This document shows positions 25,931 through 34,851 of a DNA stretch of 64,000 nt, in pieces. The DNA lies in contig JBBRAX010000003.1 of NCBI GenBank assembly GCA_038206395.1, forward strand, positions 62,001 through 126,000, read 5' to 3'. Under the pieces are notes generated by a model, which did no database searches, had not been told where the DNA came from, and saw nothing but the letters and a program-made list of their open reading frames with translations. The translations under genes were made by a program, and so were the position numbers. Position 1 is the first letter of the stretch. Every line of letters starts with the position of its first letter. Origin of the DNA: JAGSPQ01 sp038206395. Lineage in GTDB: Bacteria; Myxococcota; Myxococcia; Myxococcales; Myxococcaceae.

Positions 25931-26890
25931 GTGATTCGCTACCTGAAGTCCGCACCGACCACCTGGGTGATGCAGTTCAAGGGCGGGAAGCTGAAGCGCG
26001 AGGGCGCGGGCCTTTCGTTCTTCTACTGGGCGCCGACGTCGACCCTGGTGCAGGTGCCGCTGGCGAGCTGCGACGTGCCCTTCGCCTTCAACGAGGTGAC
26101 GGCCGACTTCCAGGCGCTGACCGTTCAAGGGCAGCTGACGTACCGGGTGGCCGAGCCGAGGAAGCTGGCCTCGCTGCTCGACTACACCGTCGATGCGTCA
26201 GGCGAGCACGGGTCGGAAGACCCGGCGAAGCTCGAAGAACGGCTCGTCAACACCGCGCAGGTGCTGACGCGCGCAGCGACGCAGACGATGACGCTGAAGC
26301 AGGCGCTGGTGTCTTCGGACAAGGTCGAGGCGCAGGTGGTGGCGGCGCTGAAGGAAGCCGACGCGGTGAAGTCGCTGGGCATCGAGGTGCTGGCGGTGTC
26401 GATCTTGAGTGTGCGGCCGACGCCAGAGATGGGGCGGGCGCTCGAGGCCGAGGCGCGGGAAGCGCTGCAGCGAAAGAGCGACGAGGCCATCTACGACCGG
26501 CGCAACGCCGCGGTCGAAGGTGAGCGGCGGATCAAGGAAAGCGAGCTGGCCACCGAGGTGATGGTGGAAGAGAAGAAGCGGCACATTCGCGAGAAGAAGA
26601 TGGCGGCCGACATCGCGATCGAGACCGGGCGCGCCCAGCTGATTGCAGCGAAGGTCGAGAATGATCAAAAGGCCGCCGACAGCCAGGCGTACGCGCTCGA
26701 GGCCACGCTGAAGCCGATTCGCACGCTCGACTGGAAGGTGCTGCAGGCGCTGTCGTCGAGCGGCAGCGACCCGGCCGCGATGATTGGCGTCGCCTTCCGC
26801 GAGCTCGCTGAGAACGCGCAGAAGATTGGAGAGCTCAACATCTCGCCCGACCTGCTGCGCAGCCTCATCGCTCCGCGGGTGACGAAGTGA
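25931..26890 (+). CDS. SPFH/Band 7 domain protein
   Basis: The 319-residue protein has an SPFH fold from about residue 10 to 190 (VMQFKGGKLKREGAGLSFFY then FNEVTADFQALTVQGQLTYR). A charged coiled-coil follows (about 185-245, KKRHIREKKMAADIAIETG), then a C-terminal tail. Proteins of this superfamily (stomatin, prohibitin, flotillin) form membrane-associated oligomeric cages. No obvious N-terminal transmembrane helix is present, so membrane attachment may be peripheral. The GTG start follows a GGAG site with 5-base spacing. Its stop overlaps the NAD-kinase-like gene as GTGA, so the two are coupled and probably act together. A promoter with two palindromes lies immediately upstream. Confidence 0.85.
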   Translation: MIRYLKSAPTTWVMQFKGGKLKREGAGLSFFYWAPTSTLVQVPLASCDVPFAFNEVTADFQALTVQGQLTYRVAEPRKLASLLDYTVDASGEHGSEDPAKLEERLVNTAQVLTRAATQTMTLKQALVSSDKVEAQVVAALKEADAVKSLGIEVLAVSILSVRPTPEMGRALEAEAREALQRKSDEAIYDRRNAAVEGERRIKESELATEVMVEEKKRHIREKKMAADIAIETGRAQLIAAKVENDQKAADSQAYALEATLKPIRTLDWKVLQALSSSGSDPAAMIGVAFRELAENAQKIGELNISPDLLRSLIAPRVTK

Positions 26891-27879
26891 GCCCGCCCCG
26901 TTCATCCCGAGAGCAGCTGCCCCGTTCATCCCGAGAGAAGTCGAGGGATGAGCCGCCACAGAAGTACGAAAAGGTGGTGTTGGTGACGCGGAAGACGCGC
27001 CTCGCCGAGCTGATCGAACGGTTCAACACGCGAGCGCAGGCGAAGTTCTACCTGACGCAGGCGGGGCAGGACTTCGACGAGTACCAGGAGGAAGACGACG
27101 CGTATCGGCGCTCACTGGACACGGTGCAGACCGCGGTGCGCAACGGCCTCAAAGTCCAGGTGCTCGACCGTGCGCTGGTGCCGACGTACCTCTTCGCTGC
27201 GACCGACGTGGTGGTGGCGCTCGGTCAAGACGGCCTGGTCGCGAACACGGCGAAGTACATCGGTGCGCAGCCGTTGCTGGGCGTGAACCCCGACCCGTCG
27301 CGCATCGACGGCGTGCTGCTGCCGTTCGCTCCTGAGGCAGTCGCCGCCGCGCTGCAGAGGACCCTCGCTGGGCAGGCGAAGGTGCGGCCGGTGACGCTCG
27401 CCGAAGTGAAGCTCTCAGACGGCCAGCGGCTGCTCGCGTTCAACGACTTCTTTCTCGGCGCGGCGTCGCACGTCTCGGCGCGCTACCGCCTCGATGCGGG
27501 AGCAGGCTTCGAGAGCCAGTCTTCCAGCGGCGTGCTCGTCTCTACTGGCGCGGGCAGCACCGGCTGGCTCTCTTCCGTCTTCACGATGGCGGGCAACGTG
27601 TCGGCGATGGCCGGCGGAAAAGCGGGAACCCCGATTCGTCTCGCGTGGGAAGCCGAACAGCTGGTGTGGGTGGTGCGCGAGCCGTACGTGAGCAAGCACT
27701 CGAGCGCCGCTCAAACCGCGGGGCTGATCAACCCAGGCTCGACCCTCACGCTCCAGTCACTGATGCCCTCAGGCGGCGTGGTGTTCAGCGATGGCATGGA
27801 GTCCGACCGCCTGCAGTTCAACGCCGGCGTGACCGCGGTGGTCGGCGTCGCGCCGCAGCGGGCGCAGCTCGTCGGGTGA
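26887..27879 (+). CDS. NAD kinase-like protein with altered GGDG motif
   Basis: From about residue 28 (YEKVVLVTRKTRLAELIERF) the protein follows the ATP-NAD kinase/diacylglycerol kinase fold. The first glycine loop reads VVVALGQDGLVANTAKY, so the canonical GGDG is GQDG with the Asp kept. AFNDFFLG and VSTGAGSTGW correspond to the conserved ND and TGSTAY elements. It could phosphorylate NAD or bind it as a sensor; the glycine change makes either possible. The first 26 codons are encoded by a REP-like repeat, so the true start may be one of the GTG/TTG codons near 26973. It overlaps the SPFH gene as GTGA. Confidence 0.75.
   Translation: MSPPRSSREQLPRSSREKSRDEPPQKYEKVVLVTRKTRLAELIERFNTRAQAKFYLTQAGQDFDEYQEEDDAYRRSLDTVQTAVRNGLKVQVLDRALVPTYLFAATDVVVALGQDGLVANTAKYIGAQPLLGVNPDPSRIDGVLLPFAPEAVAAALQRTLAGQAKVRPVTLAEVKLSDGQRLLAFNDFFLGAASHVSARYRLDAGAGFESQSSSGVLVSTGAGSTGWLSSVFTMAGNVSAMAGGKAGTPIRLAWEAEQLVWVVREPYVSKHSSAAQTAGLINPGSTLTLQSLMPSGGVVFSDGMESDRLQFNAGVTAVVGVAPQRAQLVG
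26895..26951. repeat. REP-like repeat unit in the 5' end of the NAD-kinase-like gene
   Basis: GCCCCGTTCATCCCGAGAG occurs twice in tandem (26895-26913 and 26919-26937). The second copy continues into AAGTCGAGGGATGA, giving inverted arms TCATCCC (26926-26932) and GGGATGA (26945-26951). The sequence resembles the dispersed TCATCCCGAG...GAGGGATGA type of extragenic palindrome found in many genomes. It is read in frame as Arg-Ser-Ser-Arg-Glu repeats. Confidence 0.65.
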
Positions 27880-27943
27880 GGCAAAGCGCCCCAATCGGGT
27901 CTTTCAGCCCCTCAGCTTTCAGCGGCTGTGGCTGGAAAACTGC

Positions 27944-27959
27944 TGGCACACCACATGCT
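27944..27959 (+). promoter_or_regulatory. Sigma-54-type promoter for response regulator gene
   Basis: TGGCACACCACATGCT matches the -24/-12 consensus TGGCAC-N5-TTGCW at all but one position, with GG and GC separated by exactly 10 bases. It lies 28 bases before the ATG at 27988. Transcription would start near 27970, just ahead of the AGAGAGG Shine-Dalgarno. Confidence 0.65.
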
Positions 27960-27987
27960 CGAGTGAAGCCCCAGAGAGGTGATTCCC

Positions 27988-28419
27988 ATGACCAAGACCT
28001 GGCTGGCAGAAGGCGACGAATCGAAGGGGCTGTTCTGGGACCTTCCGGAAGGCCCGACGCAGGCGAGGATTCTGCTCGCCGAAGACCAGCCCGACATGCG
28101 CGAGCTGCTCGCCCACCGGCTCCGTTCGCTGGGCTACGAAGTCATCGAAGCCGCCGACGGCCGCGAGATGTTGCAGGAGCTCGAAGAGGGCGACGCCGAC
28201 CTCATCATCAGCGACCTGCACATGCCTCAGCTCTCGGGCCTTCAAGTGCTCGAGCAGCTGCGGCTGAAGAATCAGCAGACGCCTTTCATTCTGATGAGTG
28301 CGTTCGCCGACAAAGCGACCCACGCCGAGGCCACGCGCCTCGGAGCGACCTTCGTCTACAACAAGCCGCTGGACGTGCAGCACCTCGTCTCGACGGTCTG
28401 GGCCATCGTCGGGCCGTAG
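27988..28419 (+). CDS. Stand-alone response regulator (receiver domain only)
   Basis: The 143-residue protein has a 25-residue N-terminal lead and then one receiver domain. Acidic pocket residues are in LLAEDQPDM (Glu32, Asp33), the phosphoacceptor is Asp76 in IISDLHMPQLSG, the switch Ser is in FILMSAFAD and the conserved Lys is in VYNKPLD. There is no output domain, so it acts as a CheY-like relay or phosphate sink. The ATG at 27988 follows an AGAGAGG Shine-Dalgarno; an in-frame GTG nine bases upstream is less likely. A strong sigma-54-type promoter lies 28 bases upstream, implying activation by an enhancer-binding protein. It converges with the efflux operon, leaving three bases between the stops. 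Confidence 0.9.
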   Translation: MTKTWLAEGDESKGLFWDLPEGPTQARILLAEDQPDMRELLAHRLRSLGYEVIEAADGREMLQELEEGDADLIISDLHMPQLSGLQVLEQLRLKNQQTPFILMSAFADKATHAEATRLGATFVYNKPLDVQHLVSTVWAIVGP

Positions 28420-28422
28420 GCG

Positions 28423-29823
28423 CTACTCGAGCCCGACCGCCTTCGCCAACCGCCCTTCGGCCGCCGCGAGCTCGACGCGCCGAAGCTCGACCTGGCTGCG
28501 CGCCTGGGCCGCAGCGCTGGCGGCGAAGAACTTCTTATTGTCGATGTCCGACAGCTCGAGCGACGTCGACACACCCGCTTGAAACGCAGACTCCAGCTGC
28601 TTCTGCGCGCGTGACGCCAGGGCCGCCTGCGACTCGGCCTGCGTCAGCGCAACCTCGGCCGCCTGCAAGTTGGCCCGCGTCGCCACCCAGTTCGCCTTCG
28701 CCTTCTGCTTCGCGCTGACGAGCTTCGCGCGCGCCTCGACGGACTTCGCGTCGTTCTCGTGCATGTTCGCGTAGCGGACGCCGCGGTCGTAGAGCGGGAT
28801 GTTCAGCGCGAGAATCAGATCGTAGCTGAAGACCTCGCCCGTGAAACCCGGGTTCGAGTTGTAGTTGCCCTTCGCCTGCGCGAGGAGCGTCGGCATCCAC
28901 GCGAGGCGGTCGTACAGGTGGTAGCTGTCGAGCACCTCGATGCCTTTCTGATTCGCCTTCACCAGGTAGGTCGTGTTCCACGGCTCGGCCTCGGCTTTCG
29001 CCGCCACGCCGAAGTCCGGCTTCGGGCTTCCTTCCAGCGGCCGCACTGCTTCCCCGGTGAGCTGTTCGAGCAACGCCAGCAGTTGTTCCCGCGTGCCCGC
29101 GAGCTGGGCCAGCTGGTTCCGCGCCTGCGCTGTCTCGGTCTGTGCGCGGAGCAGCATCACTTCGATCGCCATCCCGACCGCCATCTGCGCCCTGGCGTCT
29201 TTCTCGCGCTTCAGCGCCACCAGCTCGGCTTCCTTCGCCGCCGCCTCGAGCTGCGCGATGCCCTCGAGCCCCAGGTACACCTTCGCGGTGCCGAGCATCA
29301 CCTGCTCGCGCGCCTCGAGGCTGCCCAGCCGCGACGCCTCGACGCCGTCGGACGCCGCGGGAATGAGGAACATCTGCGGTGTGAAGAGGATCTGGCTGAG
29401 CGAGAGGTTCGCGTACGCCGAGTTCGTGTTGGTGATGTAGACGGGCTCGGGGATGAGCGACGGGTTGACCTGCTGAAGCTGATACACGCCGCCGACCAGG
29501 TTCACGAAGTCGCCCAGGTCGAGCTTGGCCGGAGCGCTGGTTCGCACCAGGCTTCCTCCCGCCGACAGCTCGGGAAGAATCGCGCCCCACACCCGGCTCG
29601 CCTGCGCCTTCACCTGGTCCGTCTGCGCTCGGACGACCGCGAGGTCCTGGTTGTTCGCCGCGCACAGCTTCAATGCTTCTTCCAGCGTCACCGCGCGGCG
29701 GTTCGACGGCGCCACTTCATCGGCAGCAGGCGGCGGCCCTTCCGGCATCGGGACCTGGGCGAGGGCGACGCCCGCCAGACAGCACAACAAGAGAGGAGTT
29801 CGGTTCATGGCTCGCGTCGTCAT
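28423..29823 (-). CDS. TolC-like outer membrane efflux protein
   Basis: The 466-residue product begins with a signal peptide (MNRTPLLLCCLAGVALAQ after a short lead). It then has the two repeats of the outer membrane efflux protein family, with long heptad-rich helices such as LEEALKLCAANNQDLAVVRA and ALTQAESQAALASRAQKQLE. TolC-type trimers form the outer membrane channel and periplasmic tunnel of RND pumps. The ATG at 29823 shares a base with the RND stop (TGATG), so reinitiation is likely; an internal ATG at 29808 would also give a good signal peptide. It is the last gene of the TetR-MFP-RND-OMP operon, so the four products form a tripartite exporter and its regulator. Confidence 0.9.
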   Translation of the reverse strand: MTTRAMNRTPLLLCCLAGVALAQVPMPEGPPPAADEVAPSNRRAVTLEEALKLCAANNQDLAVVRAQTDQVKAQASRVWGAILPELSAGGSLVRTSAPAKLDLGDFVNLVGGVYQLQQVNPSLIPEPVYITNTNSAYANLSLSQILFTPQMFLIPAASDGVEASRLGSLEAREQVMLGTAKVYLGLEGIAQLEAAAKEAELVALKREKDARAQMAVGMAIEVMLLRAQTETAQARNQLAQLAGTREQLLALLEQLTGEAVRPLEGSPKPDFGVAAKAEAEPWNTTYLVKANQKGIEVLDSYHLYDRLAWMPTLLAQAKGNYNSNPGFTGEVFSYDLILALNIPLYDRGVRYANMHENDAKSVEARAKLVSAKQKAKANWVATRANLQAAEVALTQAESQAALASRAQKQLESAFQAGVSTSLELSDIDNKKFFAASAAAQARSQVELRRVELAAAEGRLAKAVGLE

Positions 29824-32800
29824 CAAACGGACGGCTTGAAAGCTGCGGGCGCGGGCGTCGGGTCGGGATCCGGCACCACCACTTCTTCCTCGACCGTCTT
29901 TCCGATGCGCAGCGACTTGGGGGTCAGCTTCTCGAAGAAGATGAAAACGACGGGCACGACGAGCAGCGTCAGGAAAGTCGAGGTGATGACACCGCCAATC
30001 ACCGCCAGCGCCATCGGCGCTCGGAACTCGCTGCCCATGCCCTTGCCGATCGCCGTCGGCACCATGCCGATCGCCATCGCCGCGGACGTCATCAGAATCG
30101 GGCGCAACCGGCGTGGGCCGGCCTTCAGCAGCGCAGTGTCCAGGTCATCACCTGCTCTCAAATTCTGCAGCGCGCCGTCGACGAGAAGAATCGCGTTCTT
30201 GGTGACGAGCCCCATCAAAAGAATGATGCCAATCATCGCGCCCAGCGAGAGGTTGAAGCCGCCGAAGACGAGGCCCAGCAGCGCGCCGATCAACGCCAGC
30301 GGCACCGACACCATGATGGTGAAAGGGTGCTTGAAGCTCTCGAACTGCGACGCGAGCACCATGTAGATGAAGATGAACGCGAGCCCAAAGGCGATCGCGA
30401 ACGCCTGGTTCTGCTCGTCGAAGGTCTTCACCTGGCCGTCGTAGAACAGCGAGTAACCCGGCGGCACTGGCTCGGCCTCGAGGCGCTTGCGCAGCTGGGA
30501 CGCGATGTCACCGAGCGCCGCCCCTTTGCCGAGGCCCGTGTAGACGGCGACCTGGCGCTGCCGGTTGTGGTGCTCGATGACGCTGGGGCCGTCTCGCGTC
30601 GACAGCGTCGCGACGTCTGTCACTGCCCGCACGCCCTTCGGGGTGAAGATGTCGAGACGCGCCACCGCGTCCGGCGTCGCGCGGTCTTTCTCAGCGAGCC
30701 GCACCACGATGTCCGTCTCTTCGCTGCCTTCGCGAAGCTTGCCGACGGTGGAGCCCGACAGCGCGAGCCGCAGCTGCATCGCCAACGATGCGCTCGACAG
30801 GTCGACGTCACCTGCGCGCGCGCGATCGATGGTCACCTGCAGCTCGGGCTTCGGAGGGTTCGCTTCGACGCGCACGTCAGCCGTGCCCGGAATCTCACGC
30901 ATGATTCCCGCGATGCGTTCGGCTTCCTTGTTGATGACCTCGAGGTCGGGGCCCATCACGCGCACCATGATGGGGAAGAAGTCGCCCGCGCCTTCGATCT
31001 GCGGCGGGTCGAGCAACGTGACGTTCGTCGCCGGCAACACCGGGGTCAGCTTCGCCCGCGCGTCTTCCTTGATTGCCTGCACGCCACGCTCGCGCGCCTG
31101 CTTCTCGGTCGTCAGCACGCGCAGCCGCGCCCGGTTCACGTCGCCGTTCAAGCCGACGATGCTGTAGACGTCGGTGATTTCCGGGATGCCCTTGAGCACC
31201 TTTTCCGCGGTGGCGGTGCGAAGGGTCGTCTCGCTCAGGCTCGCACCATCGCCCAGCTGCAGGTCGACCATGAACTGCGAGCGGTCTTCGACCGGCGTGA
31301 ACTCGGCGCCCAGGTTTCGTGCGCCGTACGCCGAGACGACGAGGATCGCGACGGTGATGCCCATCGTCAAAAGCTTGTGGCCGATGACCCAGACGAGAAT
31401 CCTCTCGTACCCCTTCTCCATCGCGTTGAAGCCACGGCGAAGGAACGCGGGAATCGCGTGCTCCTTCCTCACCTGGCCCGGCACGTGCGCCTTGGCGAGC
31501 CGCGCCGAGAGCATCGGGTCGAGGGTGAAGCTGATGAACAGCGAGATGACGACGGCGGCCGAGATGGTGATGCCGAACTGCTTGAAGAACTGGCCGACGA
31601 TGCCGGGCATGAAAGCGACGGGCACGAACACCGCCACCAGAGACAGCGTCGTCGCGAGCACGGCCAGGTACACGTCTTTCGTTCCGTTCGAGGCGGCGCT
31701 CTTCGGCGACTCGCCGAGCTCGAGCCTGTGCGTAATCGCTTCACGCACCACGACCGCGTCGTCGATGAGCAGACCGATGGCCAGTGACAACGCGAGCAGC
31801 GTCATCTGGTTCAGCGTGTAGCCGAGCACGTACATCACGAAGAAGGTGCCGATGACCGACGTGGGCAGCGCGAGCGAGCTGATGAACGTGCCGCGCAGGT
31901 CGAGCAGGAACACGAGGATGATCAGCACCGCCATGAAGCCGCCGAAAATCAGCGCGACGTAGACCTCGTGCGCGTTCTCTTTCACCAGCAGCGACTGGTC
32001 GACCAGCGGCCGCGCATGAAACCCGTTGCCCAGCACCGGCTCGAGCCCCGTCATCGTCTTCTTCACGGTGTCGGCGACGAGAATCGTGTTCGAGCCCGGC
32101 TGCTTCACCACGTCGACGATGATGGCTTCGGTGCCGTTGAGGCGGGCGAGCGTGCGGCGGTCGGCGACGCCGTCTTGCACATCCGCAACTTCGTCGAGCC
32201 GCACCTGCGAGCCCGACTGGCTGCGAGCGATCGGCAGCGCGCGAAGGGCTTCGACGCTGGCGTACTGGCCGATGGTACGAACGGTGAGCTCGGTGGGCCC
32301 GAGCTCGAGGCGCCCGGCAGGGAGGTTCAGGTTCTCCATTCCGATTTTCTCGGCGATCTGCCCCGGCGCGATGCCCGACGCCTTCGCTTTGTCGAGGTCG
32401 ATGTCGACGCGAATCTCGCGCTCGTCACCACCAGTGGCCCGCACCTCGGCGACGCCTTCGATCTGCGCCAGCGCGGGCTCGAGCCGGTCTTTAATCAGCC
32501 GCCGCAAGTCCTTCGACGGCATGTTCGCGGTGACGGCATAGGTGATGACGGGAGACGCACCGACGTCGACGCGGCCGACGGTCGGAGGCTCGGCGTCGGT
32601 GGGCAGCAACCGCTGAATGCCCGCCACCTTGTCGCGCACTTCCTGCACCGCGCGGTCGAGGCTGGTCGAGAGCTTGAACATCACGACCACCAACGACACG
32701 TTCTCGCGTGAGAACGAGTGAATCTGATCGACGCCGCTGATGCCAGCCACCGCGTCTTCGATGGGCTTCGACAGCTGCGTCTCGACCTCGGTGGGGCCGG

Positions 32801-32960
32801 CGCCCCGGTAGACGGTGGTGACGACGACGACGGGCAGGCTCACGTCGGGGAAAAAGTCGGTGCCGAGCCGGTTGAAGCCCATCACCCCGAGGACGACGAG
32901 GCACACCGACATCATCGTGGTGAAGACGGGCCGCTTGATGCTGACGTCAGAGAGAGTCAT
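29823..32960 (-). CDS. RND efflux transporter (HAE1/AcrB-type)
   Basis: The 1045-residue protein starts with the typical first helix MTLSDVSIKRPVFTTMMSVC. It has two six-helix halves separated by large periplasmic loops. The proton-relay pair is present in IGLLIDDAVVVREAI (helix 4) and the helix 10 Lys in GLVTKNAILLVDG. This identifies a drug/solvent-type hydrophobe exporter rather than a heavy-metal CzcA-type pump, although substrates cannot be named. It works in the inner membrane as a trimer driven by proton entry. The start overlaps the membrane fusion protein stop as ATGA, and its end shares a base with the TolC-like gene start. Confidence 0.92.
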   Translation of the reverse strand: MTLSDVSIKRPVFTTMMSVCLVVLGVMGFNRLGTDFFPDVSLPVVVVTTVYRGAGPTEVETQLSKPIEDAVAGISGVDQIHSFSRENVSLVVVMFKLSTSLDRAVQEVRDKVAGIQRLLPTDAEPPTVGRVDVGASPVITYAVTANMPSKDLRRLIKDRLEPALAQIEGVAEVRATGGDEREIRVDIDLDKAKASGIAPGQIAEKIGMENLNLPAGRLELGPTELTVRTIGQYASVEALRALPIARSQSGSQVRLDEVADVQDGVADRRTLARLNGTEAIIVDVVKQPGSNTILVADTVKKTMTGLEPVLGNGFHARPLVDQSLLVKENAHEVYVALIFGGFMAVLIILVFLLDLRGTFISSLALPTSVIGTFFVMYVLGYTLNQMTLLALSLAIGLLIDDAVVVREAITHRLELGESPKSAASNGTKDVYLAVLATTLSLVAVFVPVAFMPGIVGQFFKQFGITISAAVVISLFISFTLDPMLSARLAKAHVPGQVRKEHAIPAFLRRGFNAMEKGYERILVWVIGHKLLTMGITVAILVVSAYGARNLGAEFTPVEDRSQFMVDLQLGDGASLSETTLRTATAEKVLKGIPEITDVYSIVGLNGDVNRARLRVLTTEKQARERGVQAIKEDARAKLTPVLPATNVTLLDPPQIEGAGDFFPIMVRVMGPDLEVINKEAERIAGIMREIPGTADVRVEANPPKPELQVTIDRARAGDVDLSSASLAMQLRLALSGSTVGKLREGSEETDIVVRLAEKDRATPDAVARLDIFTPKGVRAVTDVATLSTRDGPSVIEHHNRQRQVAVYTGLGKGAALGDIASQLRKRLEAEPVPPGYSLFYDGQVKTFDEQNQAFAIAFGLAFIFIYMVLASQFESFKHPFTIMVSVPLALIGALLGLVFGGFNLSLGAMIGIILLMGLVTKNAILLVDGALQNLRAGDDLDTALLKAGPRRLRPILMTSAAMAIGMVPTAIGKGMGSEFRAPMALAVIGGVITSTFLTLLVVPVVFIFFEKLTPKSLRIGKTVEEEVVVPDPDPTPAPAAFKPSV

Positions 32961-34006
32961 CGGGCGGCGGTGACCTTCGTGCCCTCGACGAGCGCGGACG
33001 TCGGGTAGTCGATGATTCGCTCGACCGGCTCGGACGGCACGATGATGGTCTCTTTCCCCTGCCGCTCGAGCACCTTCACCGGCACGCGCTTCAGCTGCGA
33101 GTCGGGGCCCACCGACCAGACGTGCTCACCGCCGTTGGTGCCCAGCGCCGTCGGAGGAATCGCTACTGCCTGCTGCGCGCCACCCATCGGCATCACGGCG
33201 CGGGCGAGCGTGTTGGCGACGAAGCGTCCATCGGCATTCGGCACCGAGATTTCAATCGGGATGCGCCGCGTCTGCGGATCCGCCGAGGCGAGCACCACTT
33301 TCACCACCGCGTCGTCCGTCGTCGCCTTGCCGCCCACCGAGCTCACCCGAACCTTCAGGCCCGGCTTCACCACGTCGCGCGCGTCTTCGGTGATGGTCGT
33401 CTTCAGGATGAGCGGGTCGAGCTGCTGCACGATGTAGACGGGCATGCCCGGGCCGACCATGCCGCCGATTTGGTCTGGCGCGTCGATGACGGTGCCGCCG
33501 AAAGGAGCCTTCAGGTCGTGCCGCCGCCGGGCCGCCTTCGCCTGGGCCAGCTGCGCGCGCGCCCCCAGCAGCTGGGCCTGCGCCTGCTTCGACGTCGTGG
33601 TCGCGCCCTTGCTCTGCACGTCGCTGACGCTGCCTTCGGCTTTCAGCTTCTCGTTTCGCGCGGCGACGTCGGTGGCCATCTCGGCTCCCGCCTCGGCAGC
33701 AGCGACCGCGGCCTCGGCGCCCGCGACCTGCGCGTCGACAATCTCTGGATCCAGCTGGCCGAGCAGCGCGCCTTCCTTCACCACATCGCCCTTCACGACC
33801 CGCGTCTTCATCAGCCGACCGCCGAGCTCGAAGCCCAGCGCGCCCAGCTTCGAAGAGAACAGCGAGCCCGTAAGCTCGTCCTTCGCCGTCGACGTCACGG
33901 GCCGCACCTTCGCAATCTTGAGCGGAGCGCCCGTCGGCTTCAGCGACGTCTCTGCCGCGAAAGCAGTGCCCGCGAGCAACAACCCGGCCCAGATGATTTT
34001 CCTCAC
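32957..34006 (-). CDS. Efflux RND periplasmic adaptor (membrane fusion protein)
   Basis: The 349-residue product begins VRKIIWAGLLLAGTAFAAE, a cleavable signal peptide. It shows the lipoyl-like halves (about 60-85 and 170-195, with KGDVVKEGALLGQLDPEIV and APFGGTVIDAPDQIGGMV) flanking a helical hairpin rich in Ala/Gln. A beta-barrel and a membrane-proximal domain follow. It links the RND pump to the TolC-like channel. The start is a GTG overlapping the TetR stop as GTGA; longer upstream readings lie within the tetR gene. No lipobox is present, so anchoring is through protein contacts or an uncleaved signal. Confidence 0.9.
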   Translation of the reverse strand: MRKIIWAGLLLAGTAFAAETSLKPTGAPLKIAKVRPVTSTAKDELTGSLFSSKLGALGFELGGRLMKTRVVKGDVVKEGALLGQLDPEIVDAQVAGAEAAVAAAEAGAEMATDVAARNEKLKAEGSVSDVQSKGATTTSKQAQAQLLGARAQLAQAKAARRRHDLKAPFGGTVIDAPDQIGGMVGPGMPVYIVQQLDPLILKTTITEDARDVVKPGLKVRVSSVGGKATTDDAVVKVVLASADPQTRRIPIEISVPNADGRFVANTLARAVMPMGGAQQAVAIPPTALGTNGGEHVWSVGPDSQLKRVPVKVLERQGKETIIVPSEPVERIIDYPTSALVEGTKVTAAR

Positions 34007-34707
34007 GATGCTCTCCTCTCGGGCGACCGCGACGAACGTCGGCGCCTCTTCGGGACAGCCGCTCTCGGGGCCACCCCCTCGTTGATCAGCTGTTGAATGG
34101 CCTGCACCCAGAGGGTCAGGTCTGGCTTCTTCTCGAGGCGGCTCATCTGCTGCGCGATCAGCAGAAAGGTGCCGACCACCAGCGAGCCGAACACCTGCGA
34201 CGGCACGTCGGTGCGGCACGCGCCCAGCGACTTCATCGACTCGAGCCCATCGACCACGCGCTTCACTTCGCGCTCGGCCATCTGCCACATGAACCCTTCG
34301 AACGGCGTGCCCTGCGCGCCGCGGCTCAAGACGGTGAACACGTCGCGCTCGGCCCAAATCAGCTCGAGCACCGCGCGGTCGTACTTCATCTCGAGCGCGA
34401 CGAGCCCCTTGTGCTTCGCGGTGCGCCCCAGCGTGTCGCGCGCCGTCAGCTGGTGTTGCATCAGGTACGCGCGCACCACCTTCTCGCGCTCGGTGATGAT
34501 CTCGCCCATCTGCTGCTCGAAGCTTGCGACGAGCTCGCCGAACAGCGCCTCTTTCGACTCGAAGTGCAGGTAGAACGCCCCCTTCGACAGGTGGCTTGCC
34601 TGGGTGATGTCTTCGATGCGCGCGCCCTTGATGCCCGCGCGGACGAACTGGCTCCTCGCGGCAGCCATCAGGGCACTCTTTGCGTGCGGATCAGCAGGTC
34701 GGGCCAC
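34003..34707 (-). CDS. TetR-family repressor of the efflux operon
   Basis: The 234-residue regulator has an N-terminal TetR helix-turn-helix (about 14-58, RIEDITQASHLSKGAFYLHF). A helical ligand domain and a long Arg/Ser-rich tail follow. It is the first gene of the pump operon, with a GTG start and GGGAAG Shine-Dalgarno, and its stop overlaps the membrane fusion gene. TetR regulators in this position normally repress their own operon until a pump substrate binds. An inverted repeat 28 bases upstream of the start is a candidate operator. Confidence 0.88.
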   Translation of the reverse strand: MARPADPHAKSALMAAARSQFVRAGIKGARIEDITQASHLSKGAFYLHFESKEALFGELVASFEQQMGEIITEREKVVRAYLMQHQLTARDTLGRTAKHKGLVALEMKYDRAVLELIWAERDVFTVLSRGAQGTPFEGFMWQMAEREVKRVVDGLESMKSLGACRTDVPSQVFGSLVVGTFLLIAQQMSRLEKKPDLTLWVQAIQQLINEGVAPRAAVPKRRRRSSRSPERRAS

Positions 34708-34734
34708 GGTCTTCCCTCGAATGGGGTGTCGTCT

Positions 34735-34753
34735 AACCGTTCCACCGCCGGTT
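34735..34753. promoter_or_regulatory. Candidate TetR operator
   Basis: AACCG (34735-34739) and CGGTT (34749-34753) form an imperfect 19-base palindrome with a 9-base centre, in the gap between tetR and the divergent vWA gene. The right arm overlaps a -35-like TTGACA (34752-34757) facing the vWA gene. The -10 for that promoter is not convincing, so only the palindrome is proposed. Confidence 0.35.
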
Positions 34754-34851
34754 GACAGCTGTTTTTGAACCGCGAGTCATAAATTCATCCTCAAGGAATC
34801 TACTGTCAGGAAATTGATCTGCTTTCGAGGAGGAATACCGTCCGTCTCACA

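Noticed and set aside
34806..34832. A GG-N10-GC spacing upstream of the vWA gene, possibly sigma-54
   Set aside because: Flanking bases do not match TGGCAC or TTGC, unlike the site at 27944.
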